In this document: one piece after another, positions 22,311-33,968 of the stretch
Layout of the letters: each line of letters starts with the position of its first letter
Position numbering within the stretch: position 1 is the first letter of the stretch
NCBI GenBank assembly: GCA_965644295.1
Contig: CBFFRP010000298.1
Span: 558,001 to 622,000, forward strand
From: Paraphysomonas bandaiensis
Lineage: Eukaryota; Chrysophyceae
Direction: 5' to 3'
Length of the DNA: 64,000 nucleotides
Translations under genes and position numbers: made by a program
Notes under the pieces: model-generated
Told to the model about the DNA's origin: nothing
Seen by the model: the letters and a program-made list of their open reading frames with translations, nothing else
Database searches by the model: none

Positions 22311-23140
22311 TACAACTACGGCTGAAATACACATAATTGTTGTCTCAATATTAGAGGCATATTTGAACAGAAATATACAAAAAGGATGCCGATACGGTCT
22401 TGTCTATTCTCCATACGGTTTACCTCAATAATCTGGCTATAAAAGACACATTAAAAGATATGAACAATTACGCTGCAATGGAGAACTCGAATAGCAGTAT
22501 GAGAGAGTATGTAGAGAATATCAGAAGGAAAGTTATGAGTGACATACTGAACCGCGTAATTCATGCAATTGTGGATGATATTATTGAGACGGAGTGTAAT
22601 CCTGTAGATGTCAAGAAGAGACGCATAAATAGGCCCAAAGTTGACTTAGACAGAACGGATTGGGGTAGAATGTGGAACTCCCCTGATGTTGTAGATTCCA
22701 GTTCATTCACAGGGAAGAAATTCAGACTTCGATTTCGTATACCATACGCATTCTTCAAGGAGAAACTACTCCTTGTGTAAAGCGGGTATCTTCAATACAT
22801 AGCAAGAATCCTATATTCCAATTCATTTCCAGTTCATGGTTGTTCATTGCATGCATGGACGGGATACAGATACTGTTGAGATACTTAGTGAAGTCCCAAT
22901 GACAACTGTGAACACCACAAAAGGAGAATACTACACCTGAGTTAATTGTATGGCAAGGAGAATGATAAAACGATTACCGTGGATGATGAAGAGACGTATA
23001 TTTCTGTGCAAGATTTACAACGAGAATGGTATGTATGCCGATGACTGTGTCAGGCCTTTTCTGTCCTCAACCGCAGATGGTATCAAGTTAGAAATATTCA
23101 GAGGTGATTTATTAAGTGAATATCAACTTGCAGAATGAGA
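22311..23140 (+). pseudogene. Decayed PIF/Harbinger-like transposase relic
   Basis: A frame open from before 22400 to 22780 contains KDADTVLSILHTVYLNN and ends with DWGRMWNSPDVVDSSSF and KKFRLRFRIPYAFFKEKL. The 'W...S......F...FR(I/M)P...F' layout resembles the N-terminal part of HARBI1-like nucleases. Downstream pieces in other frames (CMDGIQILLRYL near 22852, TYISVQDLQREW near 22996) resemble later transposase segments but are broken by stops and shifts. The 5' 90 bases match 11211-11300 in inverse orientation. The family call is tentative. Confidence 0.4.
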
Positions 23141-24641
23141 AGAGCGAACACAGGTAGAAATTTCTTAAGCACGTCGGCTGGTTGTGACACTCTTAACATT
23201 TGCAGAATGCTAATTGAGTGGTAGTAGAGTTTTCCTCCTTACGAAGTCGTATACTGCAATAGGAATTGCTTATTCCGTATCAACATATTTTGATGGAAAG
23301 TAATAAATAGACTTTATTCATTAGCCCTGGGACTTATGACACTCCTAGAAGGGATAACTAATTGAGTTATATATGTAGATGGCTCACGTTGCATACTAAG
23401 CGTAATAAACAACTCCTTTTATAGACTTTACAGGCGCTGCATATTATCCGAACTTGCCGTCTACCATACACTGGATACAAGCCATTCAGTTGCCGTTCAG
23501 GGGTGGTGTGATGCTTACATCCGCTTCTTAGCTGGCAAGAGCTCGTTCTCCTGCTGGCAATCGAAGCACATAAAATGCAAACCACTCCGATGGATATTCG
23601 GAAGGATTGAATCCTTTCTTCAATGTAGCTTCTAGTTCGCTTCTTTACTCTTGTCTTTCTCAGTCAGACACTTATCAGTTCTTCAACCTCGTTTACTGCT
23701 GGAACTCTTTGTTGAATGGGAATTCCACCAGCATCATTTCATGCCTGAATTCCCTCATTGCCTCCAGTCTCAGCTGTCTATACATCTACACAATGTTATC
23801 AGCAAATACGCATCACTGAGAGCAAGATTCATTTACCTTGAGCTTCAAAGACATTGTCAACTTGTCAACAGACTCTTCCGGCAATTCATGGTCGTCAGGA
23901 CGCTCCATGGTTCTCAATATGGTGCTGCATCATCATACTCTACCGCCCGTATCATATATATATCATATAGGAAGAGATAGCACACAGAAGACGGTGTAGT
24001 GTGTTGCGTCATACATGGATTGGATAGGTTACTGTTGACTGAGTAAATATCATACATCTCCAATAGGATTCCTACTCCATCACTTCTCTTGTGCTTCCAC
24101 TTCATGATAGGAGAGTACCAGTAGCCGATAGGAGAAGAGTTCCAGTACAGTGCTTCTCATATCAGTGACTTCATCGGACAAACTTCCTTCTTACTGTAGT
24201 AAGTCAATAGTAGCTGTGGATACGAGTGGATCTACTGTATCGGCTCGATTTTTATTTTCCTGAGGAGATATCGGATACCAGCTTTTTGTTACCATGAAGA
24301 TACGTACAAGTGGCTGCGTACGAAGTACCATATATAATATATAGAGAGTGTATGGATGTAGAGAGATGTTAGAGCGGCATATATAACCCTGAACAATGAA
24401 TGATCTTCCCTGACATCATATATGTAACAACGAAGCTTATCCTTCTATCTGACACTCTCTAGACTATCAGAATGGTTCCCAATCATGTGGGGATAGTGGA
24501 TACTGTTAACTCTACTCGACAACAGTCTTTGAGAGTATAGAGCGACTAGTCTCCAAATATATCATTAACACCCATGTGAGAGGATATAACTCAAGCAATG
24601 AACTCATTAAAAGTCAACAGAAGTTTGTGTTAATCGTGTTT
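23141..24641. other. Accessory DNA with at most a tiny minus-strand ORF
   Basis: No secure gene. On the minus strand, 23837-23908 (MERPDDHELPEESVDKL) followed by a GTAAAT donor could splice to 23693-23761 (ending MMLVEFPFNKEFQQ), giving 46 residues. This is weak. The rest is AT-rich without recognisable content. Confidence 0.35.
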
Positions 24642-25004
24642 ATGTCTGCTATTGAGGACTATGAGAAGACGGCCCGCATGTTCCTCCAGCAGAAGATAAC
24701 GTGTCCAACTATCGCTCTGTTTCGTGAGTGTACGAGAAGACAATTATCACATTCATATTCTACTCTACCGCGAAACTTCTATTTTGGATCGTTTCCTCTA
24801 CGAGAAAAGTATCTTGCGAACGTTTTATTGGCAAATGTAAAACGACTGGCCAAGTTGTTATATTCGTCGTTGCCTGTCACTGTAGAACCGTGTCCTGCAG
24901 ATAAGGAGTCACATGATAAAAAGCACTCCTCCAAACTTTCCCATATCGCGCTACAAGCCTTAACTCCAGCCCTCAAAACGCTGAGGCTGCCTCTAGTTAT
25001 ATGA
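24642..25004 (+). CDS. Unknown ORF, first of an overlapping pair
   Basis: From ATG 24642 (MSAIEDYEKTARMFLQQ) the frame gives 120 residues, with helical, basic character (YLANVLLANVKRLAKLLY). The frame is open further upstream, to before 24576. Its stop TGA overlaps the next ORF's ATG (ATGA at 25001-25004). Not recognised. The pair could instead be one gene whose short intron I cannot place. Confidence 0.4.
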   Translation: MSAIEDYEKTARMFLQQKITCPTIALFRECTRRQLSHSYSTLPRNFYFGSFPLREKYLANVLLANVKRLAKLLYSSLPVTVEPCPADKESHDKKHSSKLSHIALQALTPALKTLRLPLVI

Positions 25005-25354
25005 CTGAGCCTCCGTCCAAACGCTATTGCAGAATGGACCCAGAGGTACTCGTAGTTTGTATCGATGGGGGAGTTCGTAGTGTCAAGTTGCTGCATTGTA
25101 GTGAGTTGATCGCGCGGATTATATTTCCTACGAAGGAGTTTTTGGCGGTATCCATTCGGGATATATTTGCCAGTGCACCTCCAGGCTCAAAGAAACGGTC
25201 CAGTTCCCCTGAGTCTACGACAGTTATGAAAAATGGTAGTTCTGACCAATCTTCCCCACCGAGTACGGACACACTCGAGCACTTCATTTGTGCTATTGAA
25301 TGTGGAAAGAGGGAGAGAGACATCATATTGAGTTTGTGTAATATATATCCGTAG
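25001..25354 (+). CDS. Unknown ORF, second of an overlapping pair
   Basis: A 117-residue frame starting MTEPPSKRYCRMDPEVLVV. It contains VLVVCIDGGVRSVKLLH, a Ser/Pro-rich middle (SKKRSSSPESTTV) and ends ILSLCNIYP. No family recognised. Composition is coding-like. Together with the preceding frame it may be one split or spliced gene. Confidence 0.4.
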   Translation: MTEPPSKRYCRMDPEVLVVCIDGGVRSVKLLHCSELIARIIFPTKEFLAVSIRDIFASAPPGSKKRSSSPESTTVMKNGSSDQSSPPSTDTLEHFICAIECGKRERDIILSLCNIYP

Positions 25355-26229
25355 AGACTGCATTCTCTGCACAGTATCTATTTTTCCAATTCATACATCT
25401 GAAGATTGTTTTCAAGGGTATCGGGCGTATATTTCCATGGACAGCAAACTTATCATTGGGTCAGATGGTAAACCTATCGTCCCTACCGCGTTAGTTTTTC
25501 TTCAGTTATGATAAATTAAGGGAATCGATATATTGTATTTTCTTTCAGAAAATACCCATGTGGATAATGTTTTTGAACTTATGCTCTCTGTGTCACATGG
25601 CACAGATTGTTATCTCAAATAATTACTATATTTATTGTAGTGTTTGTATTAAGAACATGGAAGCTGTGAATGTTACAACATGATGTTAACTATGAATTTA
25701 CATTGAACCATAAAACCCTTGGATTTCAATTTGTTTTATATATAGCCGTTAGTTAGGAAAATAATAGTAAATTCCGTGGTGCATAGATCTAGTGAACTTT
25801 TATGAAGAAGGATAGGTAAAGTGAGAAACGGTGATTGTACGAGAGCTGAAAAGGGACCAACTCATACTTACGTTCTAGGAGCATTCTTGAATTTACCGCT
25901 AGTATCTGGTATGTTTATATGTTACATATACCAAAATTGATAGCTGAAACAATAATGGAAGGAATATAAACTTAAAATATATTATCTGCTAAATATAAGA
26001 TACCTACAACAACAGTGTCACAATATATAATACATCATTTTGTTTTTTTCCCTACTATACTACTTCACTAAGAACTCTGTCTCACAACTCAATTTTACAT
26101 ATTTCGTCAATATGGCAGCAGGTTAAAACTCACGAAATTAGGCTTCGGCTCAAAGGAACAGGAAGAGGGTAACTACAGGTATTTAGCCTCAGGCTAAATG
26201 TTAAGTATTAAAGTGTGAGATGACATGTA
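25355..26229. other. Intergenic, AT-rich
   Basis: No gene-like frame or RNA gene recognised. The base composition changes abruptly to G-rich at about 26230. Confidence 0.5.
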
Positions 26230-26740
26230 GTCCTTCAGTGTCAAGAAGTGCGGTTAATCAGGTGGACGCCCTTTTGGGTAGGGTCTCAGAGTTATATAGA
26301 TGGGAGGATAGTGTTCCGAGGGGGAGTAAGATGGTGCGAGGTAGAAGCTGTAGAGTCTCGGGGCGTCGCTGACTGTAGTTTATATAACTAGATCTGGCGG
26401 AGCCGTCTACGTTGGGGTTCGCGTGTATATGGGGGCGTGAAAGTGTTAGAAGAGTAGAGAGGAGACGAGGTCATTCGCTCAGATGGGATTCTCTGCTGTG
26501 AGGCACCATAGGGTTCGAAGTGGGGGGACTTATGGGTTGTGTGGTAATAGTTGGCGGTCGAATTGTGGAGGGAACTGTTGACCTGGGGCGGGGTTGGGTA
26601 TAGGGCACAAACCGTCTTGTTACTCCTCTAGGAGTCGGAGAACCCAAGGTTGCCTTCGCTGGATTCGCTTCTTACTAGTAGTAACGTGTTCAGGAGGAAG
26701 TCTGTGCGGAACTCTCGGGGAAGCAGCGTAGCGTGGACCA
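26230..26740 (-). mobile_element. Probable LINE 3'-region relic
   Basis: A block far richer in G (plus strand) than its surroundings. Read on the minus strand it is C/Pro-rich and contains RRQPWVLRLLEE. This resembles KRPRVLRLLGIHRR in the C-terminal extension of the LINE fragment at 50.2-51.1 kb. No reverse-transcriptase motif and no SINE-like tail are present. The link rests on composition plus a short shared word. Confidence 0.35.
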
Positions 26741-27207
26741 ACAAGAAAAGTATATATCATTTATAAAATAATGATAGTGTAATATGTAAACACCACGTAG
26801 CAGGCACTGAAATTGTAGATTGCTCACGAAGCTATTTCTAACTCTTTTAGCCTGAAGTTTGCGCTGATATTAATGTGCAAAGATGCCATTAAAATCTGTA
26901 GAGTTGTATTAACATTGGCTTGAGTTTCTTCGAATAATAGAGAAGATACTGTATACCCTATAGAATATATCAAACGCCCTTCTTTAAAGCTATTAATGTG
27001 TGACAATTTTCCCACAATTATAATGGCCATTAATAAAACATTCTTCCAAAATCAAAATGGCATTACCATTAACAATTTTCATACGCATTCCTGACGCTGA
27101 TCCAAATGATTTCTGGGTGTTTTGTTTCATACCTCAGTTGAACTTAGGTAGTGACTTCACGTTACCCCTCTCGTCGTATGCGTATGAGCGCTACCACGTA
27201 TAAAGTT
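26741..27207. other. Intergenic region
   Basis: AT-rich spacer with no recognised gene. Confidence 0.5.
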
Positions 27208-27495
27208 GATATTAAATAAAGAATTGATCTTTATAATCGTAAAACAATGTTGTGATTATTAGAGTGTAAGTAATGAACACGATAGAGTGAAAATTATGAA
27301 TAACAATATAGAACGTACTATCATGCACAACGGAATAGTTAGAAGTGTAACTGATAATGACGACGTTATGATGACGATCACGTATCTTCGACAGATACTC
27401 TCTCTAATTCAGTTCATGGTATATTTCATTGAACATTATTATAACTCACAGATACAATCATGTATTAAGCTGAATCCTAATATATTATTACCCAA
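27208..27495 (+). repeat. Dispersed repeat C, longest copy
   Basis: Begins AATAAAGAATTGATC and matches 20680-20950 in inverse orientation for nearly its full length, and 7837-7948 for its first 110 bases. A long chance frame crosses it, but the other copies do not preserve it. No inverted termini are obvious. Confidence 0.75.
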
Positions 27496-27694
27496 ACTGA
27501 GTACGCTAACGCAACATTCAATAAATAACTCACAAAATGTAATCTTTATTAGTGTAGAGCTCATAAATGCAGTCTTGATTTTGGCACAACTACAACATAT
27601 GACTCTGTTGAATACTATACTCAATCAACACAATTTTTGACATAAACATCAGAGCTAATTCTGTAGCATCTTATGGAATTGGAAAGGAAAACAA

Positions 27695-30539
27695 CTAGAC
27701 AGCCCCTGCGACATTTTCAAACTTGCTCTTTAACTGCTCCACTTCTTGTAGGAACTTTTCTGCGAACATGGCCTTGATAAAAATGAAACCGCTACTGGAA
27801 CGGATACGGGGATCCGTGTGGTTCTGGAAGTATTCCTCGCCCAGAAGAATACGCAGCAGCCGCTTCTGTCTCTTCTGAATGCTCCTAGACCACGACGAAA
27901 ACGGCCCATCTATTCATAACAACATTGTGAACTCAGAATAAAGCTGACTTTATATAGTACCGTGGTACGGGGAGGGGAAAGAAGCAGCTTTCTGGGTTGT
28001 GAAGCAACTCATGAAAGTGTCATGCATGAGGTCCAGGTCGTCACTGGAGACGGGAATCATCAAGGTGCAGTCTGAAGGTGTGAACTCGAACCAAACATTT
28101 CGATAGCCCCACACAAGTGGGTTACTGTTAGCAAGGTCTTTTCGTCCCAACACAATTCGAAGTCCAGCGGCCACAACCTTAGAACAGAGGTTAACAAAAT
28201 ATGAAACAAGCAATAGATATTGTGGTTGCAATCATTACGGGCATACACTCTACTCCAAGTCTACACTTACAAGGAGGACTTTGTAGTGTGTATCGGGTCC
28301 CGTTCCTTCAGGGTCCAGAGCAACCGTGATAAGATTCGGTTGACGTGCCTTGAGTAAATTGGCCATAGGTAATGCATCGTCCTCAAGTGACGGCATCGGA
28401 GTGAAGAAGTCGTCAGTGTAGAACCTATACAGGAAGAGTCACTAAGACTGACAACATCGCATATCGACAGATCCTTACTTCGACCGCAAGTGATGCACCC
28501 TATTGTTTGGCATGCGAGAAATAGCCCATACACGATCCACCTCTGTCTCTCGCATACAACCTTTAAGAATTTGTATATCCCTATGAACACATGAGCGACA
28601 AAAAGAATGACCACGGTCTGGCATACTTAGGTATGTTGTCTCCAGGGTGATGATTGGGCAGATAGTCATTCAAGAGCCACAGTATCTTCTCTTTAATCGC
28701 TGCAGCAAGAGCACCAAGGGCGAGTGTGGGAGCAATATTCCACACTTCCGCAACCTTCCGCAAAAATATAACGTGTTCTATGTGGTCCTGCTGCTTCAGG
28801 TCTTTACGGAAGAATGCAGCGCGAAATGCAGACATCAAGTCATCGTAGTCCCGACTGATCTCTCCAGCCCGTACTGCTATATCCAAGAAGGTTAGCTTCT
28901 GCGCAGGATGAGTATAAAAGTATGCAACCGCGGCATCATCAGCGGGGGCCAAACAAGCCTCACACTGCGCTTGAAGGTAACTTTCATTGACTGAATGAAA
29001 TCCCGATGTCAGGTACGCAAAATGGTTCACATTGCCTCCCATCTGCTCTCCAAGTGGAACAGTAAGGGCTGCCGAGGGGGTTCTCTCCAGCTCAGGTACT
29101 GGATAGGATGCACCCTCAGGAGCTGGACCAGGGTGAGGACGACCTAGCAGGTCATGCATTCCCCCATGATAAGAGAGCATGATATCATCGTGGTGTGGGG
29201 CAGTGTGTACTATACTGTTATTCGTAGACACACTCGCCGCCAGCCCGGCTTCGATTTTTTCCCTCAATCTTCTGGCAGCACATGCAACCAAAGCACGACA
29301 GGTTAAGCTATCCAGCAGGTACGAGGGACAAGGGATGACGCTGTTGCTACTGCCTAGAGCCTCAGGGGTCAACTGGTGCACAGGTATATCCAACCTAACG
29401 GATGCCTCATAGAGATATGTCTCAAGCAGACGGTAGGCTGCAGGGGGCTCAGCAGATATTGCAGGCTGTGATCCACCCACACAGGTGCAGCCGGAGAGGT
29501 GGGCTAGAGCCCATTCTAATGCCGCAGCTGAATCACATTCACTGATGCGCTTTGCTTTCCGGGCAGTGAGCTGACAACCCGCCCCGTGAGTGATATAAAA
29601 TCTGGCACCTTTGTGCCCATGCAGGGCAGAAGCAGGGCGAGACTTATCAACTCCATCTTCCAGGGCTGCCCTAACGATACCCGCTTTACCTTCACCAGCA
29701 GCCATGATAATGACGGTTGCATCAGGGTTGGCAGTGATTGTACGCAAGCCAATCGTCATAGCTGCCTTGCCTCTGGAGATCTCTATACCACCGAGGTCAC
29801 CAGCTGCCTGTGCTGCAGTGGGGTAGTTAAACTTGACCAGGCGAGTTACACTATCAAGGGCATCTCCTTCCTGGTTGAAGGCAATGTGCCCATCAGGGCC
29901 AATTCCTCCTAGAAAGAAGCCAATGCCACCTAGACTCTTAATACGATTCTCATATACGTCACAATAATGCGACACTCTTGTTAAAATGTCTTTCAGAATA
30001 GATTTTGTAGGATCTTTTGCCTCGCGAGTTAATAACGACAAATCGATATTTGGATCAGAAAATGCATTAAGCTCCTCCTGAGTGATGACATTTTCAGACA
30101 AAAGGTCGAAAGTGAGCACATTTTCGTCTGGAATGTCCAATAATTTAATGTAATACTGTCGAATATATCGACAAAATGAATTCCTATGTGTTGGAGCCAT
30201 AGGAAAAAATTCATCCAACATAACAAAGCTGAGCTGAGAGGTGTCCGGGAAGGCCTCTAAGTTGCACTGACGGATCTCATCCTGCACCTCTTCACTCTCC
30301 CATCGATTCTTATATTTTTCAAGTGTTTTAATAAAGAATTCAGGTGTTCGTCCAGTGGGTAATGCAACAACTCCCTTAGGATTGGCTTTCACCCACTCCA
30401 TGAACCTCTGAGACACTAGTTTACCTAACTCATAGATATTAGCCACCTCAATGGTTGGAACGTGTTCTCCTGGATATGTCCAGTCATTCCCACTTCGACT
30501 AAGGAAGACTTGTTCTATATTACTCCACTCTACGCTCAT
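27695..30539 (-). CDS. Glucosamine-6-phosphate deaminase fused to PIG-L-type deacetylase domain
   Basis: Five exons, 28627-30539, 28479-28580, 28271-28424, 27961-28177 and 27695-27909, join in phase to give 866 residues. ATG 30539 opens MSVEWSNIEQVF. Residues about 30-350 are a NagB-type isomerase/deaminase: PTGRTP (61-66), MLDEFFPMAP (107-116) and GGIGPDGHIAFNQEG (211-225, with the catalytic Asp and His). A second domain follows with TAPHHDDIMLSYHGG (446-460), the PHxDD zinc motif of PIG-L de-N-acetylases, then ILKGCMRETEVDRVWAI, HHL and ALDPEGTGPDTHYKVL near the end. The fusion matches the long two-domain deaminases known in Bacteroidetes and some protists. Likely converts GlcN6P to Fru6P plus ammonia and may deacetylate an amino-sugar; cytosolic, no signal peptide. 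A frame through the upstream microsatellite is chance. Confidence 0.9.
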
Positions 30540-30738
30540 GATGACAGGTGTGTATATGTGTTGGTTGTTATGATGGATTCTGGAAGGCAGAATAGTTTTA
30601 ATGAGTCTTGTACTGATCCACATGCAGCCACACCACACACACCACACTACGACGTACATCACACCACGTTGTGAGAGGACGGATGGCTGTCGAAATACTG
30701 TATACTTACGTATACCCATCACATAGGGACATAGGTGG

Positions 30739-30961
30739 ACATACATGCATACATACATACATACATACATACATACATACATACATACATACATACATAC
30801 ATACATACATACATACATACATACATACATACATACATACATACATACATACATACATACATACATACATACATACATACATACATACATACATACATAC
30901 ATACATACATACATACATACATACATACATACATACATACATACATACATACATACATACG
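30739..30961 (+). repeat. (CATA)n tetranucleotide microsatellite
   Basis: About 220 bases of almost perfect CATA/TACA units. All three plus frames and all three minus frames stay open (HTYI or MYVC repeats), which creates spurious ORFs. It lies between the divergent starts of the deaminase fusion (30539, minus) and the TauD-like gene (31048, plus). Confidence 0.97.
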
Positions 30962-31047
30962 TAGATATAAGATAGATCTGGGCTGTGGTTGTATCACAGG
31001 AATAGTATCACTATATTATCATTACCAACAAAATCCGCTTTCCCATT

Positions 31048-32597
31048 ATGGAATTTAGTCGTATTAACATCGACGGACAGAAGTATTACGGTATGTTCTG
31101 CCCTGCTATCTGCTGCTCGTACATCCATCATACACTCCAGTGTTGTCATATATGCATATATCTACAGTGGATGTCACAGTATTGTTCTATATGCAGATGA
31201 CAAGCCCTTCCCTCTCTGCATGTCTCCATCATCAGCAGTGAGGTTGGACAGTGTGGTGTCATGGATAGAGGCCAACAGAGACTATTTAGGTGACCACTGC
31301 TATCTCACATATCTATGCGGACATCTATATGAGTATGTTTATCCTTATCCATGGATACATGTTCTTTGTGGTGCTGGTATATATAAGCCTGTGTGTGGTC
31401 TTCGTGCAGATGTGGTGATACGTCAGCATAGCTGAAATAGTTAATTGTTTTTAGACAATCTTCTGAGGGAGTATAAAGCGGTGTTTTTCCGAAATTGTGG
31501 AATTCAGAGTGCACAAGATTTTGATCGAATTGTTGAGGCCACAGGGCTCAAAGAGATGGCTTATGTTGGGGGCGCTGCCGTTAGAACAGTCGTAACTCCA
31601 CGAGTGTTCACATCAAACGAATCTCCCCCATCCGAGAAGATTCCTTTCCATCATGAGATGGCCCAAGTACCCCAGCCTCCGACACACTTGTTTTTCTACT
31701 GCGAAGTACCGTCTCAAGTGGGTGGCGAGGTTCGTTTAATGTCGGAATGCTGCCCTGATATAAACGTTTTCTGCAGACCCCTCTTCTACCGTCCCATGAG
31801 GTTTACACTAGAATGACTGAAAGGTTCCCAGAATTCATGCAGAAGGTGGAAACTCTGGGGGTTCAATATATTCGTGTTATGCCATCCGAGGATGATCCCA
31901 GCAGCGCTATTGGCAGAAGCTGGAAGTCTACATTTTTAACCGAATCTAAAGGTAAATTCTATCGCGTGAATGTGTTTAAATGCAGTTGGTTTCCATGTTT
32001 ATACCTATATGGATTCGTTTTAGCTTTACCTTTGTGGTTGTATTGATTTTATTGGCGTGTTGTTGATTAACAAGTGAATTGGCACTGAAGTACTTTACCT
32101 AAAACGCAGATGAGGCTGAAGCAAAGCTGCGGGAACTTGGATCCACGTGGGAGTGGCTGGATAACGGTGATCTGCGAACTATTACGGCTGTAGTTCCGGC
32201 CATTCGTACTGACACTGGTCCGAATCGGACGGGTGAGAAGACTTTTTTCAACTCAATGGTGGCTGCTTACACTGGGTGGAATGACACGCGCAATACCGGA
32301 AGGGAGGCTGTGCGTCTGGGGGATGGCTCACCCTGTGACGAAGAAGCGATGAATGTAAGCTTTGTTCCCTTGCCGTGCTCTGTGTGTAGTGCACAAATAG
32401 TTAGCGTAAAATAATGTCGTAACATTGCTATCTACTTGCAGGCAGCTGTGGAGATTATGGACGAGGTTGCCGCAGTTATCCGATGGCAGGCAGGGGACTT
32501 TGTTTTGATCGACAACCGAACCGTGATGCATTCTAGGAAGCCTTTTGAAGGCAAGCGGAGGGTTCTCGCGAGTCTCATTCAAGATCCTCCCCGCTAG
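31048..32597 (+). CDS. TauD/TfdA-family Fe(II)/2-oxoglutarate-dependent dioxygenase
   Basis: Six exons, 31048-31090, 31197-31289, 31455-31729, 31777-31951, 32110-32354 and 32442-32597, join in phase to 328 residues, the usual family length. Family landmarks are LLREYKAVFFRNCGI, FHHEMAQVPQPPTHLFFYC (the proximal iron-binding H-x-E/D), GGE|TPLLPSHEVYTRM across a 47-base intron, and the distal RTVMHSRKPFEGKRRVLASL, with the distal His and the 2-oxoglutarate-binding Arg. The enzyme probably hydroxylates a small carboxylate or amino-acid-like substrate; the specific substrate cannot be read from sequence. The first exon is short (MEFSRINIDGQKYY). No targeting peptide is evident, so it is probably cytosolic. 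Confidence 0.88.
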
Positions 32598-32973
32598 GAA
32601 ATTAGACCTCGATGTTCTACTAATTTATCACACATACAACTATTCTGATGTGCTATTTTCCCATCTGCTGTCCATTGTAGATGCAGTTTATAACGATTCG
32701 ATATTTCCTTGGAAGCACTGTTATAATAATTTTTTTATCTGTCAGCAGTTAGAAACTGCTCGAGATTATATTAAATGCTCTTTTTTATTATTACTATCGT
32801 GTGGCTGCTAGAGAAAGCCATTCAAGAAGTGATAACTCTGAGGTAAGGTCATTTTTATTCCAAATGAATACTAAATTCTATCAAACCAACGATGAAGTTA
32901 CTTAATCAGCATTAGTTTGGATACTTTTATCTTTTATACAATTCAAGTTTATCAAAGGATGGTAGCAGTAGTT

Positions 32974-33430
32974 AGTAGTGAAAGTCTGATTATTTAGCAA
33001 TAGGCGTTGAGACCTTGCATCAATTAGTGGCTAGAAGAATGCTAGTCATACTAGTTAGACCACTACCCGTAACTAATCAATACAAACTCTTTTATCCTAC
33101 TATTTAACGCTACGAAAGCTAGCAGTAGTTACTTTAATTCCTATTCATTGTTTTTAGTGTAAATTATAAATTCCTTAAGGATACATATGAGTTTCTTTAA
33201 GGCTACTTCACACGAACAAACATTCATATTTGCTGTAAGAAGACAAGAAGCCACGACTTCATTGTTGAAAATTGCTCATTCTTAACTAGATATTAAAGAT
33301 CTGATTATTACATGAGAGAACTTATGGCATTTATCTATCTATTACTCTAGACTAGTGGTAACACAGATTACGAAATGCGTAGTTGTCTCGGGACTGCTTG
33401 TGCATTGCTGCAAGCACCTTGGTGCAACCA
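32974..33430 (-). mobile_element. SINE-like copy A4, interrupted by a ~275 bp nested insertion
   Basis: The minus-strand 3' end lies at TAGTAGTGAAAGTCTGATTA (about 32974) and the tail continues to TACGAAAGCT at 33120. It resumes at about 33396 with GCTTGTGCATTGCTGCAAGC and CACCTTGGTGCAACC. The intervening 33121-33395 has no counterpart in other copies and is therefore an insertion. Confidence 0.65.
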
Positions 33431-33968
33431 TTCCTTGATTCTTAACTAGATCTCAGAGAAAATTTGTCGTTAGATCAAACATACCTTGAAAGATCAAACG
33501 ATTCCAGTTTCTCAATATCATCACAGCATTGCTTTGTACATCACAATTTTTCACTGTATTCTCGTGCATTGTCTTCAAGTGACATATACTGAATATACTA
33601 GAATATAATCACAATATTTCACTGTATTCTCGTGCATTGTCTTCAAGTGACATATACTGATATACTAGAATATACTCCATTTTCTAGTATTCAAAATACA
33701 GTGTAGTGAACTTTTAGCTTTTCAGAGAATATGATTTATGTTACTAAAATCTAACTTCCTCTCTAGGAAACGGAGCAGTAAATATGAAAAGTATTTTCGT
33801 TGTTTCTTCTGCTTTGTGCGCGATTGTAAATGATATGTTATTTAGTGTTGTAGTGTTATTAGTCAACAGATTGGGAAGAAATATTGAATAAGAGATTACA
33901 TTACACTTCCATTTAAAAAACATACCCTGACAAGTGCTTTAATTAATACACATTACTTCAACGAATAA
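33431..33968. repeat. Intergenic DNA with a 70-base tandem duplication
   Basis: A 70-base unit containing CACTGTATTCTCGTGCATTG and CTTCAAGTGACATATACTG is present at 33542-33611 and again at 33612 to about 33675. The remainder is AT-rich, with no gene seen. Confidence 0.8.

Noticed and set aside
27287-27640. 117-codon plus-strand frame MKIMNNNIER...
   Set aside because: It lies in dispersed repeat C and is not conserved in the other copies.
30671-31058. HTYI/MYVC frames and the apparent N-terminal extension of the deaminase gene through the array
   Set aside because: Same microsatellite effect; the gene's domain starts at ATG 30539.
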